Shown one piece after another: positions 51,021-59,699 of a stretch of 64,000 bases of DNA. Numbering within the stretch: position 1 is the first letter of the stretch; each line of letters begins with the position of its first letter. The notes below the pieces were generated by a model. The model did not search any database, was not told the origin of the DNA, and saw nothing but the letters and a program-made list of their open reading frames with translations. Source of the DNA: an uncultured Alsobacter sp. (GTDB taxonomy: Bacteria > Pseudomonadota > Alphaproteobacteria > Rhizobiales > Beijerinckiaceae); NCBI RefSeq assembly GCF_945952055.1, contig NZ_CAMFHB010000005.1, positions 124,001 to 188,000 on the forward strand, written 5' to 3'. The translations under genes were made by a program, and so were the position numbers.

Positions 51021-52451
51021 TCAGGCTTTCACGCGCCAGGGCTCGAGCGGAGAATGGCAGCTGAGGTTTTCCGCCCCGTCCTCGGTGACGAGGTAGCAAT
51101 CGCCGACATTGCAGCCGGCCACCAGCGGGTCCAGCCACTGCGCGTGCAGGACGAAGATCATGCCCGGCTCGAGCCGATCATGGTTGTTGGACTGGATGTT
51201 GTAGTGGCTGAACTTCGGCATCGAGACTTCGTGGCCGACATTGGGATTGTGCGGCCCGTGAACGGCCGGATAGACGTGCATCAGGCGCCGGCCCTGGCGT
51301 TCCCAATCCTCGTCGGGGACGTACTCGCGCGGTATCAGCCGGGGAGACCCGTCCTCGTTGGCGTTCCAGTTGTAGGACATGGTGCGACTGTCGGCCGAGG
51401 TGAGATAGCCGCGCGCGATGTAGGGGTCGAACGAGGCGTTGGCGACGTCGGACACGAGGGCGCCGGGGCGCACATTCGCCGCCGCGGCGCGGACGCCCTC
51501 GACGCACATCTGCAGGACGTCTTCCTGTTTGGCCGTGATGGTGCCGACCGCGATCATGCGGGCGATCTGGGCATTGTAGCCGCGGTAGGTCGTGTTCGAG
51601 ATGTAGAGGTTGATCAGGTCGCCGTCGCGGACGACGTGCCCGTAGGGCTTGCCGCAGGCGGTGCCCCACTGGTTGATGCCGATCTGGTAGCCGTCGCCGG
51701 TCTCACCGCCACGGCACATCTGCGCGTAGGTGAAGGCGGCGTAGATCTCGTGGTCGGTCACGCCTGGCCGCGTGACGTGGCAAGCCGCCTGGATGCCGAT
51801 GTCGGCCAACTGCGCCGCGGCGCGAACCAGCGCCTGCTCACCCTTGCTGCGGATGCGCTGCATGCGGTCGACGATCGCCTGCGCGGGCACGAAGGAACTG
51901 CGGGGCAACTCCCGCGCCAGTCCGGCCCAATAGGGCGCCGAGGTCGCGTCGCCGATGGTGCCGATCTGAACGGACGAGAATCCCCGGTCCTTCAGGTGGG
52001 CCGACACCGCGGCGACGACCCTGTCGACCGTCTTGCCGGGCCGGTTGTAGCTTTCGCGTCCCCAGGTGCCGACCTGCCAGATGTCGTCCACGAGCACCGG
52101 TTCGCCGGCGGGCGGCAGGAGAACGGAGCTGCTGAAGATCGAGAACAGGGCGAGGGGCTGATCCTCGTCCGTCGGGATGACGAGCACGCCTTCGCGCGCC
52201 CAGTCGCAGATGTAGCGGAGATAGGAGTTCGAGACCTTGTACCAGCCGATTCCGTCGGCGTGGGCGAGGATGACGTCGTGCCCTGCCACCGTGGCCTCGC
52301 GACGGATACGGCGCAGCCGGTCGGCGAACTCGGCCTCCGGGAGGGGATCGACCGGCTGGAAGGTGAAGTCGGGCTCGAATCCGTCCAGCAGGTTCTCCAT
52401 GCGGGGACTGGAGGCGGCCGACCGGTCGGAGGGCAGAACGAGCTTTTGCAT
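51021..52451 (-). CDS. M24-fold (creatinase/Xaa-Pro peptidase-like) protein lacking most metal ligands
   Basis: 476 residues from MQKLVLPSD at 52451 (starts at 52460 and above are possible). N-terminal creatinase-N domain (about 40-195) and a pita-bread domain (200-470). Of the five M24 metal ligands only His407 (GHEVS) is kept. The first Asp is Tyr283 or Ile284, the second is Gln295, the first Glu is His436 and the second is Gly450. This resembles the metal-free creatinase branch, not aminopeptidases. Probably hydrolyses a C-N bond in a small imported compound (inference). First gene of the operon that encodes the CUT1 importer. Confidence 0.83.
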   Translation of the reverse strand: MQKLVLPSDRSAASSPRMENLLDGFEPDFTFQPVDPLPEAEFADRLRRIRREATVAGHDVILAHADGIGWYKVSNSYLRYICDWAREGVLVIPTDEDQPLALFSIFSSSVLLPPAGEPVLVDDIWQVGTWGRESYNRPGKTVDRVVAAVSAHLKDRGFSSVQIGTIGDATSAPYWAGLARELPRSSFVPAQAIVDRMQRIRSKGEQALVRAAAQLADIGIQAACHVTRPGVTDHEIYAAFTYAQMCRGGETGDGYQIGINQWGTACGKPYGHVVRDGDLINLYISNTTYRGYNAQIARMIAVGTITAKQEDVLQMCVEGVRAAAANVRPGALVSDVANASFDPYIARGYLTSADSRTMSYNWNANEDGSPRLIPREYVPDEDWERQGRRLMHVYPAVHGPHNPNVGHEVSMPKFSHYNIQSNNHDRLEPGMIFVLHAQWLDPLVAGCNVGDCYLVTEDGAENLSCHSPLEPWRVKA

Positions 52452-52797
52452 GAGGACCATCCAGCATCGGGACCGCCACGATCCTACGCTTGAAACTTTT
52501 TTTGCAAAGGGCGGGAACCGCTGAAAAGCGCGGCACGCTGCCGGTTCGCGCGCCAGATGAAAAGATTTCGCGGCGAACAGCGCGTTCGGCACCGCTCAGC
52601 TTTTGAGTCTGCAGGTCATCCCGTTGAGGCGATGATGATTTTCGTCATGGGGCGCATCCGGCCTGAAAAAAATTTTCCGAAAACGGCGATAAATGGCTCA
52701 GGCCGGTTGCCGGGCCGTGCCCGGGCGGCGATCAGGATCGGCTCGACGATGTCGGTCTCGGGCGCCTCGTGATGCAAATCTGGCCAGCCTGCCCGGC
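52452..52797 (-). promoter_or_regulatory. 346-bp intergenic region with candidate RpiR operators
   Basis: No coding frame seen. An AT-rich patch TGAAACTTTTTTTGCAAAG lies at 52491-52509, 40 bp before the M24 start. Two inverted motifs follow: GAAAAGATTTC at 52559-52569 (GAAA-N3-TTTC) and GAAAAAAATTTTC at 52665-52677 (GAAAA-N3-TTTTC). These resemble binding sites reported for RpiR-type regulators. The RpiR gene at 44960 is the obvious candidate. Region also carries the promoter of the M24-ABC operon; no terminator for the dipeptide operon was found. Confidence 0.45.
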
Positions 52798-53535
52798 TCA
52801 GCCATAGGCCTCGCTCGCGGCCAGCAGCTCGGCGGTGTAGGGGTGCGTCACGCGCCGCGCGCGCAGGGCCTCGACCTCCAGCTCCTCGACGATGTGCCCG
52901 CGCTGCATGACGGCCAGGCGGCTGCACATGTGCGAGACGACCGCGAGGTCGTGGCTGACCAGCAGGTAGGTGAGCCCGCGCTCCCGGCGCAGGGCCGTGA
53001 GCAGGTTCAGGATCTCGGCCTGCACGGAGACGTCGAGCGCCGAGGTGGGCTCGTCGAGGAGCAGGACCTGCGGCTCCACGATGAGGGCGCGGGCGATGGC
53101 GACGCGCTGGCGCTGGCCGCCGGAGAGCTCGTGCGGGAAGCGCCACTGGAATGCCGGATCGAGGCCCACGGCCACCAGCGCGTCGGCGACGCGCCCCGGC
53201 GAGCGGTCGAGCCCCAGGTTGCGCAGCGGCTCGGCGAGCTGGGCGGCGATGGTCTGGCGCGGATGCAGGGAGCCGTAGGGATCCTGGAAGACCATCTGCA
53301 CCCGGGAGAAGAACGGCTTGTCGCGGCGCTCGGGGACGGGCTTCCCGTCGATGAGGACGCGGCCCCCATGGCCGGGGATCAGCCCTGCGATGGCCCGCAG
53401 GACCGTCGACTTGCCGCATCCCGATTCGCCGACGAGGCCGAAGGTGCTGCCCGGCGCGATGGCGAAGCTCACGCCCCCGACCGCTGGCGCGCCCCGGCGG
53501 TCGAAGCGCACGACGAGGTCCTCGACGGCGATCAT
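52798..53535 (-). CDS. peptide-type ABC transporter ATP-binding protein (DppF-like)
   Basis: 245 residues. Walker A GESGCGKST (36-44), signature LSGGQRQRVAIARAL, Walker B LLLDEPTSALD, H-loop VSHDL. C-terminal end is ..THPYTAELLAASEAYG, the usual HPYT block of oligopeptide ATPases. It lacks the cysteine-rich oligo_HPY tail of longer family members. Last gene of a five-gene importer; overlaps the DppD-like gene by 4 bp. Confidence 0.92.
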   Translation of the reverse strand: MIAVEDLVVRFDRRGAPAVGGVSFAIAPGSTFGLVGESGCGKSTVLRAIAGLIPGHGGRVLIDGKPVPERRDKPFFSRVQMVFQDPYGSLHPRQTIAAQLAEPLRNLGLDRSPGRVADALVAVGLDPAFQWRFPHELSGGQRQRVAIARALIVEPQVLLLDEPTSALDVSVQAEILNLLTALRRERGLTYLLVSHDLAVVSHMCSRLAVMQRGHIVEELEVEALRARRVTHPYTAELLAASEAYG

Positions 53536-54380
53536 GCCGGTTCCCGCCAGGCCGGGTCGCGGACGAGGGTGGGCAGCGGGTCGCGCGGCTCGTGGATGTG
53601 CGGCATGGAGGCGAGCAGTCCCCGCGTGTAGGGGTGCGTGGCGTTCCCAAGGTCGCGGGCGGCCAGCGCCTCGACGACCCGCCCCGCATACATGATCAGC
53701 ACGCGGTCACAGAACTTGCGCACCAGGTTCAGGTCGTGGCTGATGAAGATCAGCCCGAGGCCGCGGCTCGCCACGAGTTCGTCGAGCAGCGCCAGCACTT
53801 CCAGGCGCACCGTCACGTCGAGCGCCGAGGTCGGCTCGTCGGCGATCAGCACGTCCGGCCCTCCGGCCAGCACGCTGGCGATCATCACCCGCTGGCCCAT
53901 GCCGCCGGACACCTGGTGGGGATAGAGGGACGCGACGCGCTCGGGATCGCGGATCTTCACCTGCTCCAGGATCGAGAGGGTCGCCTCCCGGGCCGCACGC
54001 TTGCCGGCGTACTCGGGCCGATGCAGCCGGAACACCTCGGCGATCTGCTCGCCGACGGTGACGACCGGGTTTAGCGAGTATTTCGGGTCCTGCATGATGA
54101 GCCCGATCCGCCCGCCGCGAATGTCGCGCATGGTCCGGTCGCTGGCGGTCAGGACGTCGGTGCCACACACCGCGAGGCGCTCGGCCCGCACCGCGGCCGA
54201 GCGCGGCAGCAGCCGCATCAGCGCGCGGCCGACGGTCGACTTGCCCGAGCCGGACTCGCCCACGATGCCGAGCTTCTCCCGGCCGAGGTCGAAGCCGACG
54301 CCGCGCACCGCGTCGACGATGCCGGCCTTGGTGCGGAAGCCGACACGCAGCTCGCGCACGGCGACGAGGGGCTGCGCCAT
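53532..54380 (-). CDS. peptide-type ABC transporter ATP-binding protein (DppD-like)
   Basis: 282 residues from the ATG at 54380; a GTG at 54389 that overlaps the upstream stop (GTGA) is an alternative. Walker A GESGSGKST, signature SGGMGQRVMIASVLA (M in place of the usual Q), Walker B LIADEPTSALD, and THPYTRGLLASMPHIHEPRDPLP at the C-terminus. With the DppF-like partner it drives the permease pair. Confidence 0.92.
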   Translation of the reverse strand: MAQPLVAVRELRVGFRTKAGIVDAVRGVGFDLGREKLGIVGESGSGKSTVGRALMRLLPRSAAVRAERLAVCGTDVLTASDRTMRDIRGGRIGLIMQDPKYSLNPVVTVGEQIAEVFRLHRPEYAGKRAAREATLSILEQVKIRDPERVASLYPHQVSGGMGQRVMIASVLAGGPDVLIADEPTSALDVTVRLEVLALLDELVASRGLGLIFISHDLNLVRKFCDRVLIMYAGRVVEALAARDLGNATHPYTRGLLASMPHIHEPRDPLPTLVRDPAWREPA

Positions 54381-54385
54381 GGCGT

Positions 54386-55282
54386 TCACCGGTCGCCCCG
54401 CGGGTCGAGCACGTCGCGCAGCGCGTCGCCGGCGAGGTTGAAGGCGAGCGTGATCGCGGCGATGGCGAGGCCCGGCGCGGCGACCACCCAGGGGCTGTCG
54501 ATCATGAACTGGCGGCCCGAGGAGACCATCGCGCCCCACTCGGACAGGGGCGGCTGCGCGCCGAGGCCGAGGAAGCCCAGGCCCGCCGCCGTGAGGATCA
54601 CGCCGGCCATGTTCAGCGTCACGCGCACGATCACCGAGGGGATGCACAGCGGCAGGATGTGACGCAGCACGATGCGGGACGGCGTCGCGCCCTGGAGTCG
54701 CACGGCGGCGATGAAGTCCGCCTTGCGCAGGCTCAGCGTCTCGGCGCGTGCGAGGCGCGCGATGGGCGGCCAGGCGGTGAGCGCGATGGCGATGGTGGCG
54801 TTGGTGAGCCCGGGGCCCAGCGCCGCGGCGAAGCCCAGCGCGAGCACGAGGCCCGGAAAGGCCAGGAAGATGTCGGTGATGCGCATCAGCACCTCGTCGA
54901 CCAGCCCGCCGGCATAGCCGGCGGTGGTGCCGATCACGAGGCCCACCGGGGCCACGATGATGGTGACGAGGAGCACGATCTCGACGGTGGTGCGGGCCCC
55001 GAACACGACGCGGGAGAACACGTCGCGGCCCAGGTGATCGGTGCCGAACCAGTACAGGGCGGAGGGCGGCAGCAGACGCTGCTGGAGGTCCTGGACGTTG
55101 GGGTCGAAGGGCGCGATCCAGGGCGCGAAGAGCGCCACGACCAGGAGCAGGACGACCAGCGCCAGGCCCACCATGCCCATCACGTGCTGCCGATAGGCAT
55201 GCCAGCCGTCCGCCAGCTGCCGCAGCAGGGCGGCGCGCGCGCCGGACGGCGGTCTCTGCAGGACGGGTGCGGAAGCCGACAT
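54386..55282 (-). CDS. peptide-type ABC transporter permease (DppC-like)
   Basis: 298 residues, six membrane segments. N-terminal HVMGMVGLALVVLLLVVALF, the FGTDHLGRDVFSRVVFGAR block that marks DppC/OppC, and the EAA loop near RKADFIAAVRLQGATPSRI. Immediately follows the DppB-like gene (1 bp gap). Confidence 0.92.
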   Translation of the reverse strand: MSASAPVLQRPPSGARAALLRQLADGWHAYRQHVMGMVGLALVVLLLVVALFAPWIAPFDPNVQDLQQRLLPPSALYWFGTDHLGRDVFSRVVFGARTTVEIVLLVTIIVAPVGLVIGTTAGYAGGLVDEVLMRITDIFLAFPGLVLALGFAAALGPGLTNATIAIALTAWPPIARLARAETLSLRKADFIAAVRLQGATPSRIVLRHILPLCIPSVIVRVTLNMAGVILTAAGLGFLGLGAQPPLSEWGAMVSSGRQFMIDSPWVVAAPGLAIAAITLAFNLAGDALRDVLDPRGDR

Positions 55283-55283
55283 C

Positions 55284-56363
55284 TCAGCGCGTCCTGGCGT
55301 CGAGGACCTTGTAGAGGCGGTCCGTGATCAGGTTGATGGTGACGAACAGCGTGCCGGTCAGCAGCACCGCCCCCATCACCACGTTCATGTCGTTCATCGT
55401 GAGGCCGCGGGTCAGGTACTGCCCGAGGCCCGGCCAGCCGAACACGGTCTCGATGAGCACCGCGCCGTCGAGCAGCCCGCCCAGCGTCAGCGCCACGATG
55501 GTCAGCAACTGCACGCGGATGTTCTTGAACACGTGCCGCCAGACGATCTGGAAAGTGGAAAGGCCCTTGGCGCGGGCCGCGACCACGTATTCCTGGTTGA
55601 GCTGCTCGAGCACGAAGCTGCGCGTCATGCGGCTGATGTAGGCGACCGAGTAGTAGCCCAGGAGCAGGCCCGGCAGCGCGATGTGCGAGACGACGTCGCG
55701 GAACATGTCCCAGTCGCGGGCCATGGCGGTGTCGAGCAGCAGCAATCCGGTGACCGGCTCCATCATGCCCTCGTAGAACACCGAGAGCCGGCCGGAGGCG
55801 TCCACCCAGTGCAGCTTGGCGTAGAACAGCAGCAGCGCCATCAGGCCGAGCCAGAAGATCGGCACCGAATGGCCCGCGAGCCCGATGATGCGGGCGACGT
55901 GGTCGATGGGCTTGCCGCGGTTCACGGCGGCGACGATGCCGAGCGGCACGCCGATGAGCACGCCGGTGACGACGGCCACCATCGCGAGCTCCAGCGTCGC
56001 CGGGAACACGTGGGCGAGATCGGTCAGCACGCTGTGGCCGGTCGTCGCCGAGACGCCGAGGTCGCCGCGCAGCACCTTGCCGAGATAGGTCAGGAACTGC
56101 TCCCAGACGGGACGGTCGAGGCCGAGTTCCTGGTAGACCCGGTCGTAGGTCGCCTTGTTCACCTCCGCGCCGGTGATCGCCAGCACCGGGTCGGCGGGCA
56201 GGAGCCGGCCCATGGTGAAGGTCAGCAGCAGCAGCCCCAGGAGCGTGAGGACGATCGACAGGATCCGGCCGGCCACGCGGCCGAGGACGGCGAGACGCTC
56301 GCTGTGATCCTCGGCCCCGGCTTCATCGGCCGGAGCCTGTGAGGGCCGGCTCGCGGCGCTCAC
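55284..56363 (-). CDS. peptide-type ABC transporter permease (DppB-like)
   Basis: 359 residues if translation begins at the GTG at 56363, which overlaps the stop of the binding protein gene (GTGA). This adds about 30 polar residues before the first membrane helix (GRILSIVLTLLGLLLLTF). The GGA of AAGGAG sits directly against this GTG, too close for ideal initiation, so the true start could be later. LSVTTGHSVLTDLAHVFPATLELA-type region, FWLGLMALLLFY and SRMTRSFVLEQL are DppB features. Confidence 0.88.
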   Translation of the reverse strand: MSAASRPSQAPADEAGAEDHSERLAVLGRVAGRILSIVLTLLGLLLLTFTMGRLLPADPVLAITGAEVNKATYDRVYQELGLDRPVWEQFLTYLGKVLRGDLGVSATTGHSVLTDLAHVFPATLELAMVAVVTGVLIGVPLGIVAAVNRGKPIDHVARIIGLAGHSVPIFWLGLMALLLFYAKLHWVDASGRLSVFYEGMMEPVTGLLLLDTAMARDWDMFRDVVSHIALPGLLLGYYSVAYISRMTRSFVLEQLNQEYVVAARAKGLSTFQIVWRHVFKNIRVQLLTIVALTLGGLLDGAVLIETVFGWPGLGQYLTRGLTMNDMNVVMGAVLLTGTLFVTINLITDRLYKVLDARTR

Positions 56364-57943
56364 TCCTTGGTCACCGAGGCCCAGCGCGTCGACCAGGTCT
56401 GGTGCCCGAAATAGCCCTTTACGTTGGCGCGGATGACGTAGGGATCGGTGCGCTGGAAGAGGACGATGAGGCCGGGATCCATCTCGCGGTAGCGCTTGTC
56501 CATGTCCTCGAACAGCGCCTTGCGCTTGGCCGGATCCGTCTCGGCCTTCGACTGGTCGACCATCTTGGTCAGCTCGGGCGCCTCCTGCGCCACGCGCCAC
56601 AGGTAGTACGCGCCGAGCTTGGCGGCGTCCCGGTTGTCGGGGTTGTAGGCGTACTGCACCGCGGTGCCGAAGGGATCGGGCAGGCGCGCGCCGGAGTTGC
56701 CCATCAGCACTTCGAAGTTCCGCGCCCGGAAGTCCGGCGTGTGCTCGCCGGGGACGAGCTCCAGCTCGATGCCGGCCAGCTTGGCGGAGGCCTGCAGCGC
56801 CTCGGTGTTCTGGAGAAGCGCCGGCCCCGACGGGAAGAGCTTTTTCTTGAGCCCGTTGGGATAGCCCGCTTCCGCGAGCAGCTTCTTGGCGAGCGCGGGG
56901 TCGTACTCGTAGCCGGGCAGCGGGTTGGCGGGCGCACCGACCATGCCCTTCGGAATGATCGACTGCCAGGGATAGCCCGCGAAGCGCATGCTGGTCTGCG
57001 CCAGCGCCTTCCAGTCGAGCACGTGCTGGAAAGCCCGCCGCACGAGCGGCTTGGCCAGGTCCGGATCCTTGGTGTTGAGCGCGATGTAGTAGAAGCCGAA
57101 GCCCGGCACCTGGTCGATGACGACCTTCTCCTTGGCGAGCGCCTCGAGGTCGCCGGCCCCGACATACTGGGCGACGTCGATGTCGCCGGCCATGAGCTGC
57201 AGCCGCAGGCTGCCCGATTCGGGCACGTGGCGCATGATCACGCGCTTCATGGCCGGTGCCCCGGCCCAGTAATTGGCCCGCGATTCGGTGATCAGGATGT
57301 CGTTCGGCCGCCACTGGATCAGCGAGAAGGGGCCGCTCGGCGCGGCGTTGCCCTTCAGCCAGTCACGCGCCAGGTCGCCGTTTTTCTCGTTCTTCAACGC
57401 CACCTTGCTGTCGATGATGCCGAGCGAGGAGCCCGCCAGCGAATAGATGACGAGGTCCGTCGCCACCGGCTCCGGCAGCTCGACGACGAGGGTGCGCTCG
57501 TCGGTGGCGCGGATGAACTTGTCGACGTTCTCGGGGGTGTAGCCCCACAGCGCGACGTCGGTGGAGCCGACCTGCGCCATCTTGATCACGCGACGGATCG
57601 ACCAGGCCGCGTCCTCGGCCGTGATGGGGTTGCCGCTGGCGAACACCGCGCCCTTGCGCATCGTGAAGGTGATCGTCCGCTTGTCGGGCGACACGGTCCA
57701 GCTCTCGGCCAGCATGGGCCGGATGGTCTGCATGTCGTTGGGCGCGATTTGGACGAGGTTGTCGTAGAGGTTGGAGACGACCTCGGACACCGTGCGGGCG
57801 TTGATGGCCGCCGGGTCGAGCGAGGGCACCGCCGACAGGTCCGTGCCGATCACGAGCATGTTCGGCGGGGAGGCCGCCTGCGGGGCGGTGGCGGTCGACG
57901 CCAAGAGCGCCAGCGCCAGTCCTGCTGCCCAGATGTGCCTCAT
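56360..57943 (-). CDS. ABC transporter substrate-binding protein, peptide/nickel family 5
   Basis: 527 residues from MRHIWAAGLALALLAS at 57943 behind GGGGAGAG; signal peptide cleaved near PQAA-S at residue 24. Family 5 pattern: NLYDNLVQ early, GNPITAEDAAWSIRR, SGPFSLIQWRPND, and a C-terminal lobe with YDPALAKKLLAEAGYPNG. Captures a peptide-like or glycoside-like ligand in the periplasm. First gene of the importer; 94 bp separate it from the end of the Fbp-like permease gene. Confidence 0.92.
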   Translation of the reverse strand: MRHIWAAGLALALLASTATAPQAASPPNMLVIGTDLSAVPSLDPAAINARTVSEVVSNLYDNLVQIAPNDMQTIRPMLAESWTVSPDKRTITFTMRKGAVFASGNPITAEDAAWSIRRVIKMAQVGSTDVALWGYTPENVDKFIRATDERTLVVELPEPVATDLVIYSLAGSSLGIIDSKVALKNEKNGDLARDWLKGNAAPSGPFSLIQWRPNDILITESRANYWAGAPAMKRVIMRHVPESGSLRLQLMAGDIDVAQYVGAGDLEALAKEKVVIDQVPGFGFYYIALNTKDPDLAKPLVRRAFQHVLDWKALAQTSMRFAGYPWQSIIPKGMVGAPANPLPGYEYDPALAKKLLAEAGYPNGLKKKLFPSGPALLQNTEALQASAKLAGIELELVPGEHTPDFRARNFEVLMGNSGARLPDPFGTAVQYAYNPDNRDAAKLGAYYLWRVAQEAPELTKMVDQSKAETDPAKRKALFEDMDKRYREMDPGLIVLFQRTDPYVIRANVKGYFGHQTWSTRWASVTKE

Positions 57944-58037
57944 GATCGTTCTCTCCCCGGATGCCATTTTCGTCTGGTTGTCCGACAATGGCGTCCGGCG
58001 AGGGGCAGAGGCAAGCCCTCTTTTGCCCCCCGGAAGG

Positions 58038-59699
58038 CTAGAGAAGTGAGCTCTGCTTCCGGCCGGAGAGCAGGAATGCGCCCAAAACGGCAAGAACTGT
58101 CAGGCCGAGCAGGATGGTCGAGAGCGCCGAGGCGAGGCCGTACTCGCCGTCCAGGACCGCGAGATAAATGCGCACCGGCATGGTCACGGTCGCCCCGACA
58201 TAGAGCACCAGCGACGACGACAGCTCGTTCATCGCCGTGACGAGGCTCATGAGCGCGCCGGCGAGGATGCCCGGGCCGATCAGCGGCACGGTGACCCTCA
58301 GGAAGGCCTTGGCGGGCGAATAGCCGAGGCTGATCGCCGCCTCCTCGAGACTCGGACTGAGCTGTTTCAGGGCGGCGGCCGCGGAGCGTGCGGAGTAGGG
58401 CAGGCGGCGGATGAAGACCGCCATGACGATGACGAGGCCGGTTCCGGTCAGCTCCAGCGGCGGGCCGTTGAAGCGGGTGATGATGGCGATGCCCATGACG
58501 ATGCCGGGCACGACGTAGGGCACCATCAGCATGCCGTCGAGCGCCGCCGTTGCCGGCTGCGGCCGGCGCGCGATCAGGTAACCGATGAGGGTGCCCATGA
58601 CCACGATGGCGACGACCGCGAAGCCCGAATAGACGAGGCTGTTGACGATGGGCTTCGAGACGGTGGCGATGACGCGCTCGTAGCTCTGGAGGCTGAGCCC
58701 GGGCTGGAACACCGGTCCGCGCGTCGCGCGGAAGGAGAAGGCCACCGCGGTGATGGCCGGCAGCGCGCCGACGAGCACGATGGCGTAGGCGGCCGCGTGC
58801 AGGCCGACGTTCTTCCATCCCGTCGCCTTCACGACGAAGGGCCGGCGCATCAGGTTGCCGCCGTAGACGTCGCGGCGGGTGAGGCGGCGCTGCAGCAGAA
58901 CGAGCCCCATCGACAGGATGATCAGCACCATCGACAGCGCCGAGGCCATGCCGGGATTGCCGCCCACCTCGCTGCCGAACAGCGTGAAGGCCTCGGTCGC
59001 CAGCACGTTGAAGTCGCGGCCGATGAGGCGCGGTGTCCCGAAGTCGGCGATGGACAGCACGAAGGTGAGCAGGGCCGCCGCGGTGACCGAGGGCAGGATC
59101 AGCGGAAACGTCACCTTGAAGAGGCGCTGCACGGGAGAGAGCCCGAGACCCTCGGCGGCCTCCTCCACCGAGCGGTTCACCGCCGAGAGCGCCCCGGAGG
59201 TGATGAGGAAGACGTGCGGGAAGAACTTGAAGGCGAACACCAGGATGACGCCCGTGGCGCCGTAGATCGTGGGGATGTCGATGCCCAGGGAGGCGAAGCC
59301 CTGCCGGACCACCCCGTTGGCCCCGAAGAGCACGATCCAGGCATAGGCGCCGATGAAGGGCGGGGACACCAGGGCGATCACGGCCAGCGTCTGGATGACG
59401 ATACGGCCGCGAATGGCATAGCGGGTGACGATCAGCGCCAGCGACACGCCCAGCAGCAGGGCGCCGGTCATGCCGCCCAGACCCGCGATGAAGGTGTTGG
59501 CGATGGCCCGCCGGTAGCTCTTCAGCGTGAACACGTCGGCGTAGTTGCCGATCGTCCAGGCGCCCGTGTCGTTGTCGTGCAGGCTCGCCGAGAGCACCGA
59601 CCACAGCGGCCATACGAGCAGGGCGAGCATGATGGCCCAGGCGACGCCCAGCACCACCAGCCAGGGATCGAACCCGTGGCGCTTCGTCGGGGCCAGCAT
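58038..59699 (-). CDS. Fbp/Pot-type ABC transporter permease, fused two-domain
   Basis: 553 residues with about 12 membrane segments: two permease halves in one chain, each with an EAA loop (EEAAEGLGLSPVQRLFKVT and EEAAISLGYSPAKAFLRVT). This fused FbpB/SfuB arrangement is used for ferric iron, and related proteins carry putrescine, phosphonate or other small solutes. ATG at 59699 overlaps the ATPase stop by 1 bp (TGATG). The binding protein is encoded divergently at 60911. Confidence 0.9.
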   Translation of the reverse strand: MLAPTKRHGFDPWLVVLGVAWAIMLALLVWPLWSVLSASLHDNDTGAWTIGNYADVFTLKSYRRAIANTFIAGLGGMTGALLLGVSLALIVTRYAIRGRIVIQTLAVIALVSPPFIGAYAWIVLFGANGVVRQGFASLGIDIPTIYGATGVILVFAFKFFPHVFLITSGALSAVNRSVEEAAEGLGLSPVQRLFKVTFPLILPSVTAAALLTFVLSIADFGTPRLIGRDFNVLATEAFTLFGSEVGGNPGMASALSMVLIILSMGLVLLQRRLTRRDVYGGNLMRRPFVVKATGWKNVGLHAAAYAIVLVGALPAITAVAFSFRATRGPVFQPGLSLQSYERVIATVSKPIVNSLVYSGFAVVAIVVMGTLIGYLIARRPQPATAALDGMLMVPYVVPGIVMGIAIITRFNGPPLELTGTGLVIVMAVFIRRLPYSARSAAAALKQLSPSLEEAAISLGYSPAKAFLRVTVPLIGPGILAGALMSLVTAMNELSSSLVLYVGATVTMPVRIYLAVLDGEYGLASALSTILLGLTVLAVLGAFLLSGRKQSSLL

